Positions 9,037 through 17,247 of a DNA stretch of 48,190 nucleotides are shown here, piece after piece. A program made the translations under genes and the position numbers. Every line of letters begins with the position of its first letter. The stretch's first letter is position 1. The notes under the pieces are model-generated. The model did not search any database, was not told where the DNA came from, and saw only the letters and a list, made by a program, of their open reading frames with translations. The DNA comes from Lentimicrobium sp. L6 (lineage in GTDB: Bacteria > Bacteroidota > Bacteroidia > Bacteroidales > UBA12170): assembly GCF_013166655.1 (NCBI RefSeq), contig NZ_JABKCA010000042.1, forward strand, positions 1 to 48,190, written 5' to 3'.

Positions 9037-9204
9037 ATGGCTTATGTAATTAATGATGATTGTATTGCTTGTGGAACTTGTATTGACGAGTGTCCAGTAG
9101 ATGCAATCTCAGAAGGTGATATTTATAAAATCGATCCTGAACTTTGTACTGATTGTGGTGCTTGTGCTGATGTTTGTCCAACAGATGCTATTTCTCCAGA
9201 ATAA
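9037..9204 (+). CDS. 2[4Fe-4S] bacterial-type ferredoxin (55 aa)
   Basis: This small cytoplasmic electron carrier has two CxxCxxCxxxCP motifs: CIACGTCIDECP (about residues 9-20) and CTDCGACADVCP (about residues 38-49). That is the complete cysteine set for two [4Fe-4S] clusters. I chose the ATG at 9037 (MAYVINDDC) because the -7 element lies between the upstream ATG at 8953 and this one, and 55 residues is the normal length for the family. The gene is divergent from korAB, which needs a low-potential ferredoxin as electron acceptor, so the two are likely functional partners. A strong terminator follows at once. Confidence 0.93.
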   Translation: MAYVINDDCIACGTCIDECPVDAISEGDIYKIDPELCTDCGACADVCPTDAISPE

Positions 9205-9218
9205 TCAGAATCAAATAG

Positions 9219-9258
9219 AAAAAAAAGCTTCTAAACAATTGTTTAGAAGCTTTTTTTT
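9219..9258. terminator. Bidirectional terminator between ferredoxin and fabI
   Basis: Perfect stem AGCTTCTAAAC (9226-9236) / GTTTAGAAGCT (9241-9251) with a four-base loop, an A-tract before and a T-tract after. It serves both converging genes. Confidence 0.9.
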
Positions 9259-9283
9259 GATATAAATCGTATCATTTGATCTT

Positions 9284-10117
9284 CTACTCTTCAATATCCA
9301 TGTCTAAACTCTTTCCATATTGAGTCATTGCCCTTAAACTCATACCCATACTACTAAATCCACCATCATGGAATAAGTTTTGCATGGTCACCTTTCGGGT
9401 AAGGTCACTAAATAATGTCAAACAATAATCGGCACACTCTTCAGCAGTTGCATTTCCCAGTGGTGACATTCTTTCTGTGAAATCCATCAAACCATCAATT
9501 CCTTTAACTCCAGAGCCTGCAGTTGTAATAGTTGGAGACTGACTAATTGTATTTACTCTTACTTTATTCTCTCTTCCGTAAATATATCCAAAGCTTCTTG
9601 CAATCGATTCCAATAGAGCTTTAGCATCGGCCATATCGTTATATCCATAGAGTGTACGTTGTGCTGCAACATATGATAAGGCAACGATAGAACCCCAATC
9701 ACTCATGGCATTATGCTTCTTCAAAGTTGCAATTACTTTATGAAAAGAAAGTGCACTGATATCTAATGTTTTATGATAATAATCATAGTTCAATTTATCA
9801 TAAACTAATTTCTTTCTTACGTTTGGTGACATTCCAATAGAATGCAATACAAAATCAACTTTACCAAACTTCTCAATAGCTTTCTGAACTAGGTTCTCTA
9901 TGTCTTTGTCATTTGTTGCATCAGCTGGAATAACTTCAGTATTACATTTTTCTGCCAATTTATCCACAGAACCTAAACGCATACTCACAGGAGTATTAGT
10001 TAGGATAAACTCTGCACCTTCATCATATGCTTTTTCGGCCACTTTCCATGCTATCGACATATCATTCAATGCACCGAAAATAATACCTTTTTTACCTTTT
10101 AATAAATTATAAGCCAT
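9284..10117 (-). CDS. fabI: Enoyl-[acyl-carrier-protein] reductase, NADH-dependent (277 aa)
   Basis: FabI catalyses the last reduction of each fatty-acid elongation cycle, trans-2-enoyl-ACP to acyl-ACP. It is a short-chain dehydrogenase fold enzyme. The N-terminal cofactor-binding segment reads KGIIFGALNDMSIAW, and the FabI-type active site Y-x6-K is seen in YNDMADAK. The segment following it (TISQSPTITTAGSGVKGID) contains the substrate-loop region. The length is slightly above the typical 255-270 residues. It lies 17 bases after recN on the same strand and is probably co-transcribed with it. Being FabI, it would be the expected site of triclosan-type inhibition. Confidence 0.93.
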   Translation of the reverse strand: MAYNLLKGKKGIIFGALNDMSIAWKVAEKAYDEGAEFILTNTPVSMRLGSVDKLAEKCNTEVIPADATNDKDIENLVQKAIEKFGKVDFVLHSIGMSPNVRKKLVYDKLNYDYYHKTLDISALSFHKVIATLKKHNAMSDWGSIVALSYVAAQRTLYGYNDMADAKALLESIARSFGYIYGRENKVRVNTISQSPTITTAGSGVKGIDGLMDFTERMSPLGNATAEECADYCLTLFSDLTRKVTMQNLFHDGGFSSMGMSLRAMTQYGKSLDMDIEE

Positions 10118-10134
10118 AATTAATCTGTTTTTGT

Positions 10135-11796
10135 TTAGCTTTTTGTTCCCAACAATTCTTTCGCATGCTTAATGGCCGAATCCCCAACCTTGGAACCACT
10201 GAGCATAGCTGCGATTTCTTCGAGACGTTCTTGTTGGTTAAGTTTTTTGATTTTTGAGCGAGTAAAAATAGAGTCATTTTCCTTATAAACCAAATAATGA
10301 TGATTGGCTTGTGCAGCAATTTGAGGAAGATGAGAGATAGAAATTACCTGAAGTTTTTCTCCTAAGCCCATCATTAATTTTGCAAGTTTATCGGCAACTT
10401 CACCTGATACCCCTGTATCAATTTCATCAAAAACAATACTAGGCAAAGCCTTCTTCAATGCCAGTACATACTTGAATGACAGCATTAACCGTGACATTTC
10501 TCCACCTGAGGCCACTTTAGTCATATCAGAAAAACGAGAGCCTGCATTGGCTTTAAAAAGAAATTGGATTTGATCGGAACCATTTTTTGCAAGCTCGCCT
10601 AAATCGTTCACCTCTATCTTAAGCTCAGCCTTCTCCAAGCCTAATTCTTTTAACTGCTTCTTAACTAATTCTTCAATTTTCTTGGCCGCATTAATTCGGG
10701 TTCCTCTAATTTTAAAGGCTCGATTCTTCAGTTCATCTAATTGTTTAGTCAATGAAAATTCTAATTCCTGTATTTTGGCATCTAAATTTTGTACTGAAAA
10801 AATTTTTGAGGAGAGTTCTTCTTTAAATTCGACTAATTCATCTGCATTATTGAGTCTATGCTTTCTGCATAATGATAAATATGATTCCAATTTATCGTTA
10901 AGGTATTGCATTCTAACTGGATCATACTGAAATTGATCTTCTAAAACTGAAGCTTCATTTCCCAAATCCTTCAATTCAATAATACATGAATTTAATCTTT
11001 CATCTAATAGAGCAATATCTGTTTGAAAGCTTGATACCCTTTGTAACTGTGCCAAAATAGATTCTAATTGCTCAACAATACTATTATCTTCACCTGTAAT
11101 ATGAGAAGAGGCTTGAAATAAAGCGAGTTTTATATCCTCAGCATGTGATAATACCTGAAGCTCCTCCTCTATTTCTTTCTGCTCACCTTTATGAACCTCT
11201 GCTTTTTCAATTTCATCAAATAAGAACTGATGATATTCTTGTTCATTTATTTGTTTCTGATAGTTCTCTTTTAAAAGTTCTAACTCTTCTATTCCATTTT
11301 TGTATGTGGAAAAAAGGGATTGATATTGAAACAATTGTTTATCATGATCGGCATAAGCATCCACTATATTCATCCTAAATTCAGCCTGATTTAATTGCTG
11401 ATTTTGATTTTGTGAATGAATATCCATTAACCGAATACCTAATGCTTTTAAGACCTGTAAATTTACTGGAGTATCATTCACAAAAGCTCTGCTTTTGCCT
11501 GTTTTGGACACTTCTCTTCTAACTATACAATTGGCCTCATAATCTAAATCAAATGCTTCGAAAAATGCTTTTAGATTCAATGCCTCAATTCCAAAGCTAC
11601 CCTCGACTATGCATTTTAGCTCTTTATCTATTACCACTTCCTTGTCGGCTCTATCCCCTAAAAGCAATCCTAATGCTCCTATAATAATAGATTTACCAGC
11701 TCCTGTTTCTCCTGTAATTACAGAAAAACCCGATTGAAAATCAATAATCTGATTCTCAATGAGAACATAATTTTTTATAGAAAGTTGTTGTAACAT
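10135..11796 (-). CDS. recN: DNA repair protein RecN (553 aa)
   Basis: RecN is an SMC-like ATPase acting early in double-strand break repair. A Walker A motif GETGAGKS is at residues 29-36 near the N-terminus. The middle is a long coiled coil rich in Glu, Lys, Leu and Gln (roughly residues 150-370). The C-terminal head has the signature ASGGEMSRLMLSFKYVLA and the Walker B-like FDEIDTGVSGEVADK, followed by SHLPQIAAQANHHY. Length is normal for the family. It starts 9 bases after the porD stop and precedes fabI, so the three probably form one transcript. Confidence 0.95.
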   Translation of the reverse strand: MLQQLSIKNYVLIENQIIDFQSGFSVITGETGAGKSIIIGALGLLLGDRADKEVVIDKELKCIVEGSFGIEALNLKAFFEAFDLDYEANCIVRREVSKTGKSRAFVNDTPVNLQVLKALGIRLMDIHSQNQNQQLNQAEFRMNIVDAYADHDKQLFQYQSLFSTYKNGIEELELLKENYQKQINEQEYHQFLFDEIEKAEVHKGEQKEIEEELQVLSHAEDIKLALFQASSHITGEDNSIVEQLESILAQLQRVSSFQTDIALLDERLNSCIIELKDLGNEASVLEDQFQYDPVRMQYLNDKLESYLSLCRKHRLNNADELVEFKEELSSKIFSVQNLDAKIQELEFSLTKQLDELKNRAFKIRGTRINAAKKIEELVKKQLKELGLEKAELKIEVNDLGELAKNGSDQIQFLFKANAGSRFSDMTKVASGGEMSRLMLSFKYVLALKKALPSIVFDEIDTGVSGEVADKLAKLMMGLGEKLQVISISHLPQIAAQANHHYLVYKENDSIFTRSKIKKLNQQERLEEIAAMLSGSKVGDSAIKHAKELLGTKS

Positions 11797-11805
11797 TTTA
11801 CACTA

Positions 11806-12702
11806 TTACTTTAAAATAGCTGAGTATTTATCTCCGTTGGCTGGATCTATCTCTTTCATGATATTCACTACTTCAGTCTTGGTGTTTGGGCTACCTTCTC
11901 CAAAAACTTTAATTATTTCATCTCGTTTTGAATCCACATAAAGCCTCAATAGAAAAGACCCCGGTTTTGTACGGTTGGCTTTTTGAAGATTTTTCAAACT
12001 TTCCGCAATATTATTCCTTCCAGATTCTACGTTGTCATACATTAAGTCTAAACCTTTTCTATGGTATTCATAAATACTCTCTCTAATTGGTCGGTATTGG
12101 GGATTCATTAGGTTTTCAGTCAACCAATATCTATTTTTCATATTCTCAAATGCTTTCCATCCAGGTTCACTAGTATTTTGAGCATCTTGAACTACTCCTT
12201 GGGCTTTTTCAAAATATGGAGTTCCACCTAAGTTACTATATGAATCGGCATCTATACCAAGAAAAACATATACATAATAGGCAATCAAACTTGTTAAATT
12301 ATTTGAGAAGCTATTCTCAGCATATAACAATGGCTCACCTAGACTATAAGTAAATTCGACATCACTATCCACATAATTAAACATAGTAGAATTATAATTG
12401 GTTTTATATACTGGGCGACGAAGTACTAAATTTAACTTCCCTCTATATTGATCCGAAGAAATTTTTTCTGATAAGGTTAAAAGAATAGTACATTCTATCC
12501 TTTCTTCTAATTTATAATTGTAGTTGGTCCAAATGGTGTTATTTACAAATTCATAAAGAGCTTGTTGAAGTTCTTTAAATGCCTCTCTATCTGTACCTTC
12601 TATCTGCCTTGCAGACACTTGAACTGAGCCATTAATTTCTTGGCCAATGGTAGAAAAACTAATGAGTAGAATGCTAATAAAAAGAAAAAATCTAGTTTTC
12701 AT
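11806..12702 (-). CDS. porD: PorD-type protein (DUF4835), T9SS-associated (298 aa from this start)
   Basis: This secreted Bacteroidota-specific protein is named in family databases as the type IX secretion protein PorD (DUF4835). I recall the name but cannot check it here. I chose the Met at 12702 (MKTRFFLFISILL) because it begins a standard signal peptide ending ...STIGQ; an in-frame Met six codons upstream (12720) is also open. Family-like stretches are GSVQVSARQIEGTDREAF, TILLTLSEKISSDQYRGKLN and AYYVYVFLGIDADSYSNLGG. It lies between coaBC and recN, as often seen in the phylum. Its exact role in secretion is not established from sequence. Confidence 0.78.
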   Translation of the reverse strand: MKTRFFLFISILLISFSTIGQEINGSVQVSARQIEGTDREAFKELQQALYEFVNNTIWTNYNYKLEERIECTILLTLSEKISSDQYRGKLNLVLRRPVYKTNYNSTMFNYVDSDVEFTYSLGEPLLYAENSFSNNLTSLIAYYVYVFLGIDADSYSNLGGTPYFEKAQGVVQDAQNTSEPGWKAFENMKNRYWLTENLMNPQYRPIRESIYEYHRKGLDLMYDNVESGRNNIAESLKNLQKANRTKPGSFLLRLYVDSKRDEIIKVFGEGSPNTKTEVVNIMKEIDPANGDKYSAILK

Positions 12703-12783
12703 AAATCTAAGTTTAAACAATCATGTTGTTAGTAGTAAACGCCATATAAATCAATATATTTTAATGTAAAATTACAAAATAAA

Positions 12784-13986
12784 CTATTGGGAAATATGCT
12801 TTTCAATATAATTGCAAATATCCTTTGCTACTTCTGTTTTTGGCTTTAAACCAAAAGCGATGGGTTCATGATGATGGCCTAGAATAAATATCTTATTCGT
12901 ATCATGACCAAAACCTGCACCAGCATCTTGCATAGAGTTTAGAATCAGTGCATCACAGTTTTTAGATTGAAGTTTCTTTTGAGCGTTTTCCATTTCATTA
13001 TTAGTTTCTAAAGCAAAACCAACTATAAATTGCTTATCTTTCTTCTTACCCAAACTTCTCAGAATATCAACATTAGGCTGAAGTTTGATTTCTAAAGACT
13101 CATCCCTTTTTTTTATTTTATTAGCACTAATAATTAAGGGCTTATAATCGGCTACAGCAGCTGACATTACAGCAATATCAGCATCATCAAAATGTTTTGA
13201 AGTATTCTCAAACATCTCATCAGCAGATTTTACCATAATCAAATTGATATTTGAATGGGTAGCTTTTATTGATACTGGTCCACTCACTAAGTCAACTAAA
13301 GCACCTCTCTGGGCAAACTCTTCGGCAATAGCATAACCCATTTTACCTGTAGAATGGTTTCCAATAAAACGAACTGGATCAATAGCTTCATAAGTAGGTC
13401 CAGCAGTGATTAGAACTTTTTTATTGAGGAAACTATTTTTTTTTTTGAAATGTTCAATAATAATTTTCACTATTTTCTCTGGCTCTTCCATTCTACCTGC
13501 TCCACAAAGCCCGCTAGCCAATTCACCTGTTTGCGCTTCAATCATCACATGACCAAAGGACAATAGCTTTTCGATATTAATTTGTGTACTTGGGTGAGCA
13601 TACATATCTAAATCCATAGCTGGAGCAAAATACACAGGACATTTGGCTGACAAATAGGTTGTAGTCAACAAACTATCACTTAAGCCATTGGCCATTTTCG
13701 CCATAGTAGATGCTGATAATGGAGCCATTAATAGCAAATCGGCCCATTGGCCCATATCCACATGACTATTCCAGCTTCCATCAACTGGATCAAAAGGCTT
13801 GTATAATGCAGGATTTCCTGAAAGTGTGGATAAGGTTAGAGGAGTTACAAAATCTCTTGCAGATTCTGACATGACCACCTGAACATCAGCACCTTCTTTC
13901 TTTAATAGACGTACTAAGATTGGAATTTTATATGCAGCAATACTACCAGTAATTCCTAATAGAATTTTCTTTCCTTCTAATTGCAT
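12784..13986 (-). CDS. coaBC: Bifunctional phosphopantothenoylcysteine decarboxylase / phosphopantothenate-cysteine ligase (400 aa)
   Basis: CoaBC performs two consecutive steps of coenzyme A synthesis. The N-terminal flavin-dependent CoaC domain (about 1-185) shows GITGSIAAYK, the catalytic His75 in NSHVDMGQWAD, PAMDLDMY (Asp where many homologues have Asn) and the substrate-clamp GLCGAGRMEEP. The C-terminal CoaB domain (about 188-400) begins KVLITAGPTYEAIDPVRFI with GNHSTGKMGYA, and has AAVADYKP. Length is normal. The gene lies after the rpoZ terminator and 81 bases before the porD start, so it may head a coaBC-porD-recN-fabI transcript. Confidence 0.95.
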   Translation of the reverse strand: MQLEGKKILLGITGSIAAYKIPILVRLLKKEGADVQVVMSESARDFVTPLTLSTLSGNPALYKPFDPVDGSWNSHVDMGQWADLLLMAPLSASTMAKMANGLSDSLLTTTYLSAKCPVYFAPAMDLDMYAHPSTQINIEKLLSFGHVMIEAQTGELASGLCGAGRMEEPEKIVKIIIEHFKKKNSFLNKKVLITAGPTYEAIDPVRFIGNHSTGKMGYAIAEEFAQRGALVDLVSGPVSIKATHSNINLIMVKSADEMFENTSKHFDDADIAVMSAAVADYKPLIISANKIKKRDESLEIKLQPNVDILRSLGKKKDKQFIVGFALETNNEMENAQKKLQSKNCDALILNSMQDAGAGFGHDTNKIFILGHHHEPIAFGLKPKTEVAKDICNYIEKHISQ

Positions 13987-14020
13987 GAATCACTATTTTT
14001 TCAATTTTAATAAAAATACA

Positions 14021-14059
14021 AAAAAACTCCTTTCTAATGCAGAACATTAATAAAGGAGT
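14021..14059 (-). terminator. Terminator after rpoZ
   Basis: ACTCCTTT (14026-14033) pairs with AAAGGAGT (14052-14059), with further pairing inside the loop. A T-tract follows on the minus strand. It lies 22 bases after the rpoZ stop. Confidence 0.8.
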
Positions 14060-14080
14060 CCAATATGCTCTTTTAAAAAA

Positions 14081-14422
14081 TTACGAAATTTTATTATTCG
14101 CAACTTCTTTAGCTGGATTTCTGTAATAAATTTCATCCTCAAGAAACTCTTGAATAGCTAATAATGTAGGTTTTGGAAGTCTTTCATAGAACTTAGCAAT
14201 TTCTATTTGTTCTCTATTCTCAAACACTTCTTCCAAATTATCACCCGTAGTAGAAAATTCTTCAATCTTACGATTCAACTCTTCTTTTAAATCTTTACTA
14301 ATTTGATTGGCTCTTTTTGCTAAAATAGCAATAGATTCATAAATGTTTTCAGTTGACTCGTCAAAATCTCTTAAGTTTCTGGTTACGGCAACCTTATCGG
14401 TTTTTACTTTTTTGTAATCCAT
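14081..14422 (-). CDS. rpoZ: RNA polymerase omega subunit, Bacteroidota type (113 aa)
   Basis: The small RNA polymerase subunit assists assembly of beta-prime. I chose the ATG at 14422 (MDYKKVKTDKVAVTRNL), four bases after the bamD stop; an upstream in-frame start at 14467 would overlap bamD and add a non-conserved Ile/Asn/Lys-rich leader. The segment ESIAILAKRANQISKDLKEELNRKIEEF matches the RpoZ core helix seen in this phylum, which is more divergent than the proteobacterial version. Context (directly after bamD, before coaBC) is the usual one for Bacteroidota and supports the call. Confidence 0.85.
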   Translation of the reverse strand: MDYKKVKTDKVAVTRNLRDFDESTENIYESIAILAKRANQISKDLKEELNRKIEEFSTTGDNLEEVFENREQIEIAKFYERLPKPTLLAIQEFLEDEIYYRNPAKEVANNKIS

Positions 14423-14426
14423 ATTA

Positions 14427-15278
14427 TTATTTATTATTATTTTCGTCCTCAATATTTTCCTCGTCATCAGTTTCAGAACTCACAACTTCTCTTCCAATAT
14501 ATGCAGATGCTTCAGCATGCATCTCATCAGCTTCTTTCCTGTATTTGCTTTCAGGATACAAAGCTACAAAATCAACATAAGCACCTATAGATTTAGTAAA
14601 TCTATCCTCCTGCTTGGCACTAAAACTTAATAATGCATAATCGTAATAGCACTTCATCACATAAAACATGACATCCTCACGATAATCACTTTCATTATAA
14701 TTCTTTAAATAGGTTTTTAATGCTGTTATGGCTGCATTATAATCCTCCATTTTATAATATTGTTTAGCAATATCATACTCTTTTTTCTCGAGCTTAGCTT
14801 CTAACTCATTCACAATGATTTCAGCATTTACATACTGCTTGCTCTCTGGAAACCGAACCATAAAAAGCTTCATCTCTTGAATTGCAGCCTTTGTGGTTTC
14901 CTGATCCAATGAGGAGCGCGGACTATCTAGATAATTACAATAGGCACTATAATACAATGCATCTTCTGCTTGTTCACTACTGGGATAATTTTTATAATAT
15001 CTCTTAAAATAGTAACTAGCTAGAATATAATCATTTTGCATGAAATAACTCATAGCATACATGAACTCCAATTCTTGAGACTTTGCTGTTCCTTTATATA
15101 TAGGAACAATTTGATCCATCAATTGAAGAGCTCTATTATAATCTTTCTGATTGTAAAACTCCAAGGCCATGGCGTACTTCTCATCGTAGTCACTACTCTT
15201 CAATAGCTTCTGAAAACGACATCCTGAAAACAGGACAACCACACTCACGAACAATATAACCCGTACACTATTAATCAT
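14427..15278 (-). CDS. bamD: Outer membrane assembly lipoprotein BamD (283 aa)
   Basis: BamD is the essential lipoprotein of the beta-barrel assembly machine. The N-terminus is a lipoprotein signal with lipobox LFSGC (Cys at about residue 20), and the remainder is a series of TPR-like helix pairs, for example ALEFYNQKDYNRALQLMDQIVPIY, FMQNDYILASYYFKRYYKNYP and KMEDYNAAITALKTYLKNY. The acidic, low-complexity tail (DDEENIEDENNNK) is not conserved. The four-base gap to rpoZ indicates one transcript. Confidence 0.92.
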   Translation of the reverse strand: MINSVRVILFVSVVVLFSGCRFQKLLKSSDYDEKYAMALEFYNQKDYNRALQLMDQIVPIYKGTAKSQELEFMYAMSYFMQNDYILASYYFKRYYKNYPSSEQAEDALYYSAYCNYLDSPRSSLDQETTKAAIQEMKLFMVRFPESKQYVNAEIIVNELEAKLEKKEYDIAKQYYKMEDYNAAITALKTYLKNYNESDYREDVMFYVMKCYYDYALLSFSAKQEDRFTKSIGAYVDFVALYPESKYRKEADEMHAEASAYIGREVVSSETDDEENIEDENNNK

Positions 15279-15282
15279 GCTG

Positions 15283-15290
15283 CAAAAATA
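15283..15290 (-). promoter_or_regulatory. -7 element nearly abutting the bamD start
   Basis: TATTTTTG on the minus strand ends four bases before the bamD ATG, which would give a leaderless or near-leaderless transcript. No matching TTG is seen 17-23 bases upstream, so the call is tentative. Confidence 0.35.
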
Positions 15291-15429
15291 TATGTTTTTA
15301 TGGAATATAAAACCTTCTTAAATAATATTTTCAAATCCCAATAATTCTATTTCATTTTAAGCTTGCAAATATCCACAGATATTAAGCATAAACCTACTAT
15401 TTAACGATAATTAACCCAAAATGATTGTA

Positions 15430-16440
15430 TTAATTATTTGACTTTTTTATTTCAAATCGAGCAAAAATGGGTAGATGATCCGATATATCCTTCGCTTCTT
15501 GGAGGACTTTTGATTCAACACAATTCAAAAACAGCTTATTATAAAATATATAGTCGATTTTCTGAAAAGGCTTTTCACTATAAAAAGTATAAAATTCTTC
15601 AGGTTTTTGCATATATTTAGATTCATCAATTACTGAAGATATGCTCGGAATATTAAGTAATCTCTTTATTGTGTATTCATTAAATGCATCTTTACTATAT
15701 GGTGGAGTACAATTGAAGTCTCCTAATAATACTATTGGGTATTCTTTTTCATACTTTTTATATAGCGAGATGACAATATCAGTTTGCAATTCTCTTGTAG
15801 AACCATCCCAGGCTTCAAAATGAACATTTAATATTAATAGGCTATCTTTCTCAATATTAACCCAAGTTTGTTGTACCAATCTGTCTAAATAAAAGTCATT
15901 AAAAAAAAAGAAATTACTTTTTGGTTGAGGTAATACTATTCTTTCATTTGAAATAATGTTAAAGTTAGACAATGTTGCTTGTCCAGAATAAATTTTGCCA
16001 AAATGATATTTAAAAGGCCAATATGGAAAAGGAACATAGGTTTTATCCCAGTTTATTGCAATTCCACCATTAGTAAAATCACAGGCACTTGCTATTTGTT
16101 CATATTGATTAATGTAAAAAGAACGTTTGGACATGAAATCGATTTCCTGTAAAGCTACAATTTGAGGATTGTTGTCCAAAATTAAAGCAGTGGCTTTTTT
16201 TAAACTACGATCAAATTCTAAAGGACTTCTTTCCAATGGCAAATTATTGTTCATTCCAGATAAATAACCAATATTATAAGTCATAATGGAAAAAGTATCT
16301 GAAGGAATGTGATTTACTTTTGAAAATCCTGAAATTTCAGTATACTCAGATTCTGGAAAAGTAGGTTCTTTAGCCCAGAAATAAAATATTAAGATGAATG
16401 CGCAAATAATTAATAAAGGAGTGAGAACATAATATTTCAT
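15430..16440 (-). CDS. Membrane-anchored endonuclease/exonuclease/phosphatase-family protein (336 aa)
   Basis: This is a DNase I-like (EEP) fold hydrolase. The first ~22 residues are a hydrophobic signal-anchor or signal peptide. Fold motifs occur in order: MTYNIGYLSG (metal-site Asn), VALQEIDF (metal Glu), LNVHFEAWDGSTRELQ, VLLGDFNCTPP (Asp-Phe-Asn), KIDYIFYN and the terminal ISDHLPIFARF (catalytic Asp-His pair). Substrates in the family include nucleic acids, phosphoinositides and sphingomyelin, and sequence alone does not choose among them. An extracytoplasmic location is inferred from the N-terminus. A TATATTTG element ends five bases before the start codon. Confidence 0.85.
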   Translation of the reverse strand: MKYYVLTPLLIICAFILIFYFWAKEPTFPESEYTEISGFSKVNHIPSDTFSIMTYNIGYLSGMNNNLPLERSPLEFDRSLKKATALILDNNPQIVALQEIDFMSKRSFYINQYEQIASACDFTNGGIAINWDKTYVPFPYWPFKYHFGKIYSGQATLSNFNIISNERIVLPQPKSNFFFFNDFYLDRLVQQTWVNIEKDSLLILNVHFEAWDGSTRELQTDIVISLYKKYEKEYPIVLLGDFNCTPPYSKDAFNEYTIKRLLNIPSISSVIDESKYMQKPEEFYTFYSEKPFQKIDYIFYNKLFLNCVESKVLQEAKDISDHLPIFARFEIKKSNN

Positions 16441-16445
16441 AGGGG

Positions 16446-16453
16446 CAAATATA
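16446..16453 (-). promoter_or_regulatory. -7 element abutting the EEP-family gene
   Basis: TATATTTG on the minus strand ends five bases before the start codon at 16440. It lies between that start and the terminator of the 84-aa gene. No TTG partner is seen. Confidence 0.4.
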
Positions 16454-16460
16454 TAAAATA

Positions 16461-16511
16461 AAAAAGCTTGTTACTAAGGTTTGAGTTCTATAAAAACCTT
16501 TGTAACAAGCT
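16461..16511 (-). terminator. Terminator of the 84-aa gene
   Basis: Long stem: AGCTTGTTAC (16465-16474) / GTAACAAGCT (16502-16511), continued by AAGGTT / AACCTT inside. A T-rich tract follows on the minus strand. Confidence 0.85.
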
Positions 16512-16539
16512 ATAAACTGACAATTTAATTCTTTCAGTG

Positions 16540-16794
16540 CTAGATAGCAGCAGAAATGATTTCGTATCCACTGTAATTTATGTCTTCTAATGCTGCTGAT
16601 TGGTCAGATAGCTGATCATTATAAGAGAAGATATTCAATTCTGATTCATCATAGTTATTTCTATCAGGCATTTCAAAGCAAAACTGGTCAGGATTTTTGC
16701 TCATCGCTTCTTCTTCTAAAAATTCTAAGTATTCTTGATATTCGGGAGAATTGATAATTTTTGCTTCTGTAATCTTCTGTGTAAAAACGTTCAT
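16540..16794 (-). CDS. Small acidic orphan protein (84 aa)
   Basis: I do not recognise the family. The protein is soluble-looking, rich in Glu, Asp, Asn, Ser and Tyr, with no signal peptide, no membrane segment and one Cys. The N-terminal half (TEAKIINSPEYQEYLEFLEEEAM) is likely helical, while the C-terminal half ends in a hydrophobic YEIISAAI. It has its own good promoter 60 bases upstream and its own strong terminator, so it is very probably a real single-gene transcript. It could be a small regulatory protein or a peptide precursor of the Bacteroidota type; neither is shown. Confidence 0.65.
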   Translation of the reverse strand: MNVFTQKITEAKIINSPEYQEYLEFLEEEAMSKNPDQFCFEMPDRNNYDESELNIFSYNDQLSDQSAALEDINYSGYEIISAAI

Positions 16795-16853
16795 AATTTT
16801 TGTCCTCTCTAATTGTTCGTAAATAAATAAGCCTAGTTAATCTTAATTCTGTC

Positions 16854-16885
16854 CAAATATAAGACGAATATGTCCAATTTCCAAA
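16854..16885 (-). promoter_or_regulatory. Promoter of the 84-aa gene
   Basis: TATATTTG (16854-16861) with TTTG (16882-16885) and a 20-base spacer, on the minus strand. This is a full match to the Bacteroidota promoter and would give a leader of about 50 bases. Confidence 0.7.
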
Positions 16886-17222
16886 CTTTTCACGATGATT
16901 TTTTTATTTTTTTTTAAATACTAGGATTTGATTATAAATTTCAATATATTATATGAGCTAACAATTGAAGAATATCAAGTATTACAGAGTGTTTTTAATA
17001 AAACTCATTGATAATAAACTATTTTAATAATTTTTATGAATAAATTAGTTGCATGTTAATATCTGCCATATGGATTCCATTTTTTAAAAACTCAAGAATA
17101 ATAATCCTCGATATTTAAATGACGAATATTATTATAAATTCAACCTTTTTAGGAAGGCAGGTTAAATTATCCAAGAAACGCTATCTAATTTTAAATCGGA
17201 TTAATTTGAGTTGAATATTTCC

Positions 17223-17230
17223 TATTTTTG
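17223..17230 (+). promoter_or_regulatory. -7 element of ruvB
   Basis: TATTTTTG ends 17 bases before the ruvB ATG. The nearest TTTG upstream (17205-17208) has only a 14-base spacer, so the -33 is uncertain. Confidence 0.5.
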
Positions 17231-17247
17231 CATGATTAACAAAGCCT

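Larger units (their letters stand above)
16795..17247. other. Divergent intergenic region, 453 bases
   Basis: Very A/T-rich spacer between the divergent 84-aa gene and ruvB. Both flanks carry promoter-like elements, listed separately. Between about 16890 and 17200 I see no ORF, RNA gene or clear repeat. Confidence 0.6.

Noticed and set aside
8953-9204. Longer 83-aa version of the ferredoxin
   Set aside because: The extra 28 residues are Lys/Leu/Ile-rich and unlike ferredoxins, and the -7 element lies inside them. The ATG at 9037 gives the standard length.
12703-12720. Upstream porD start at 12720
   Set aside because: It adds MFKLRF before a complete signal peptide. The Met at 12702 gives the more usual short basic N-region, though the longer form cannot be excluded.
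16890-17200. Possible small RNA gene in the ruvB upstream spacer
   Set aside because: No promoter-terminator pair or stable hairpin was found, only A/T-rich sequence.
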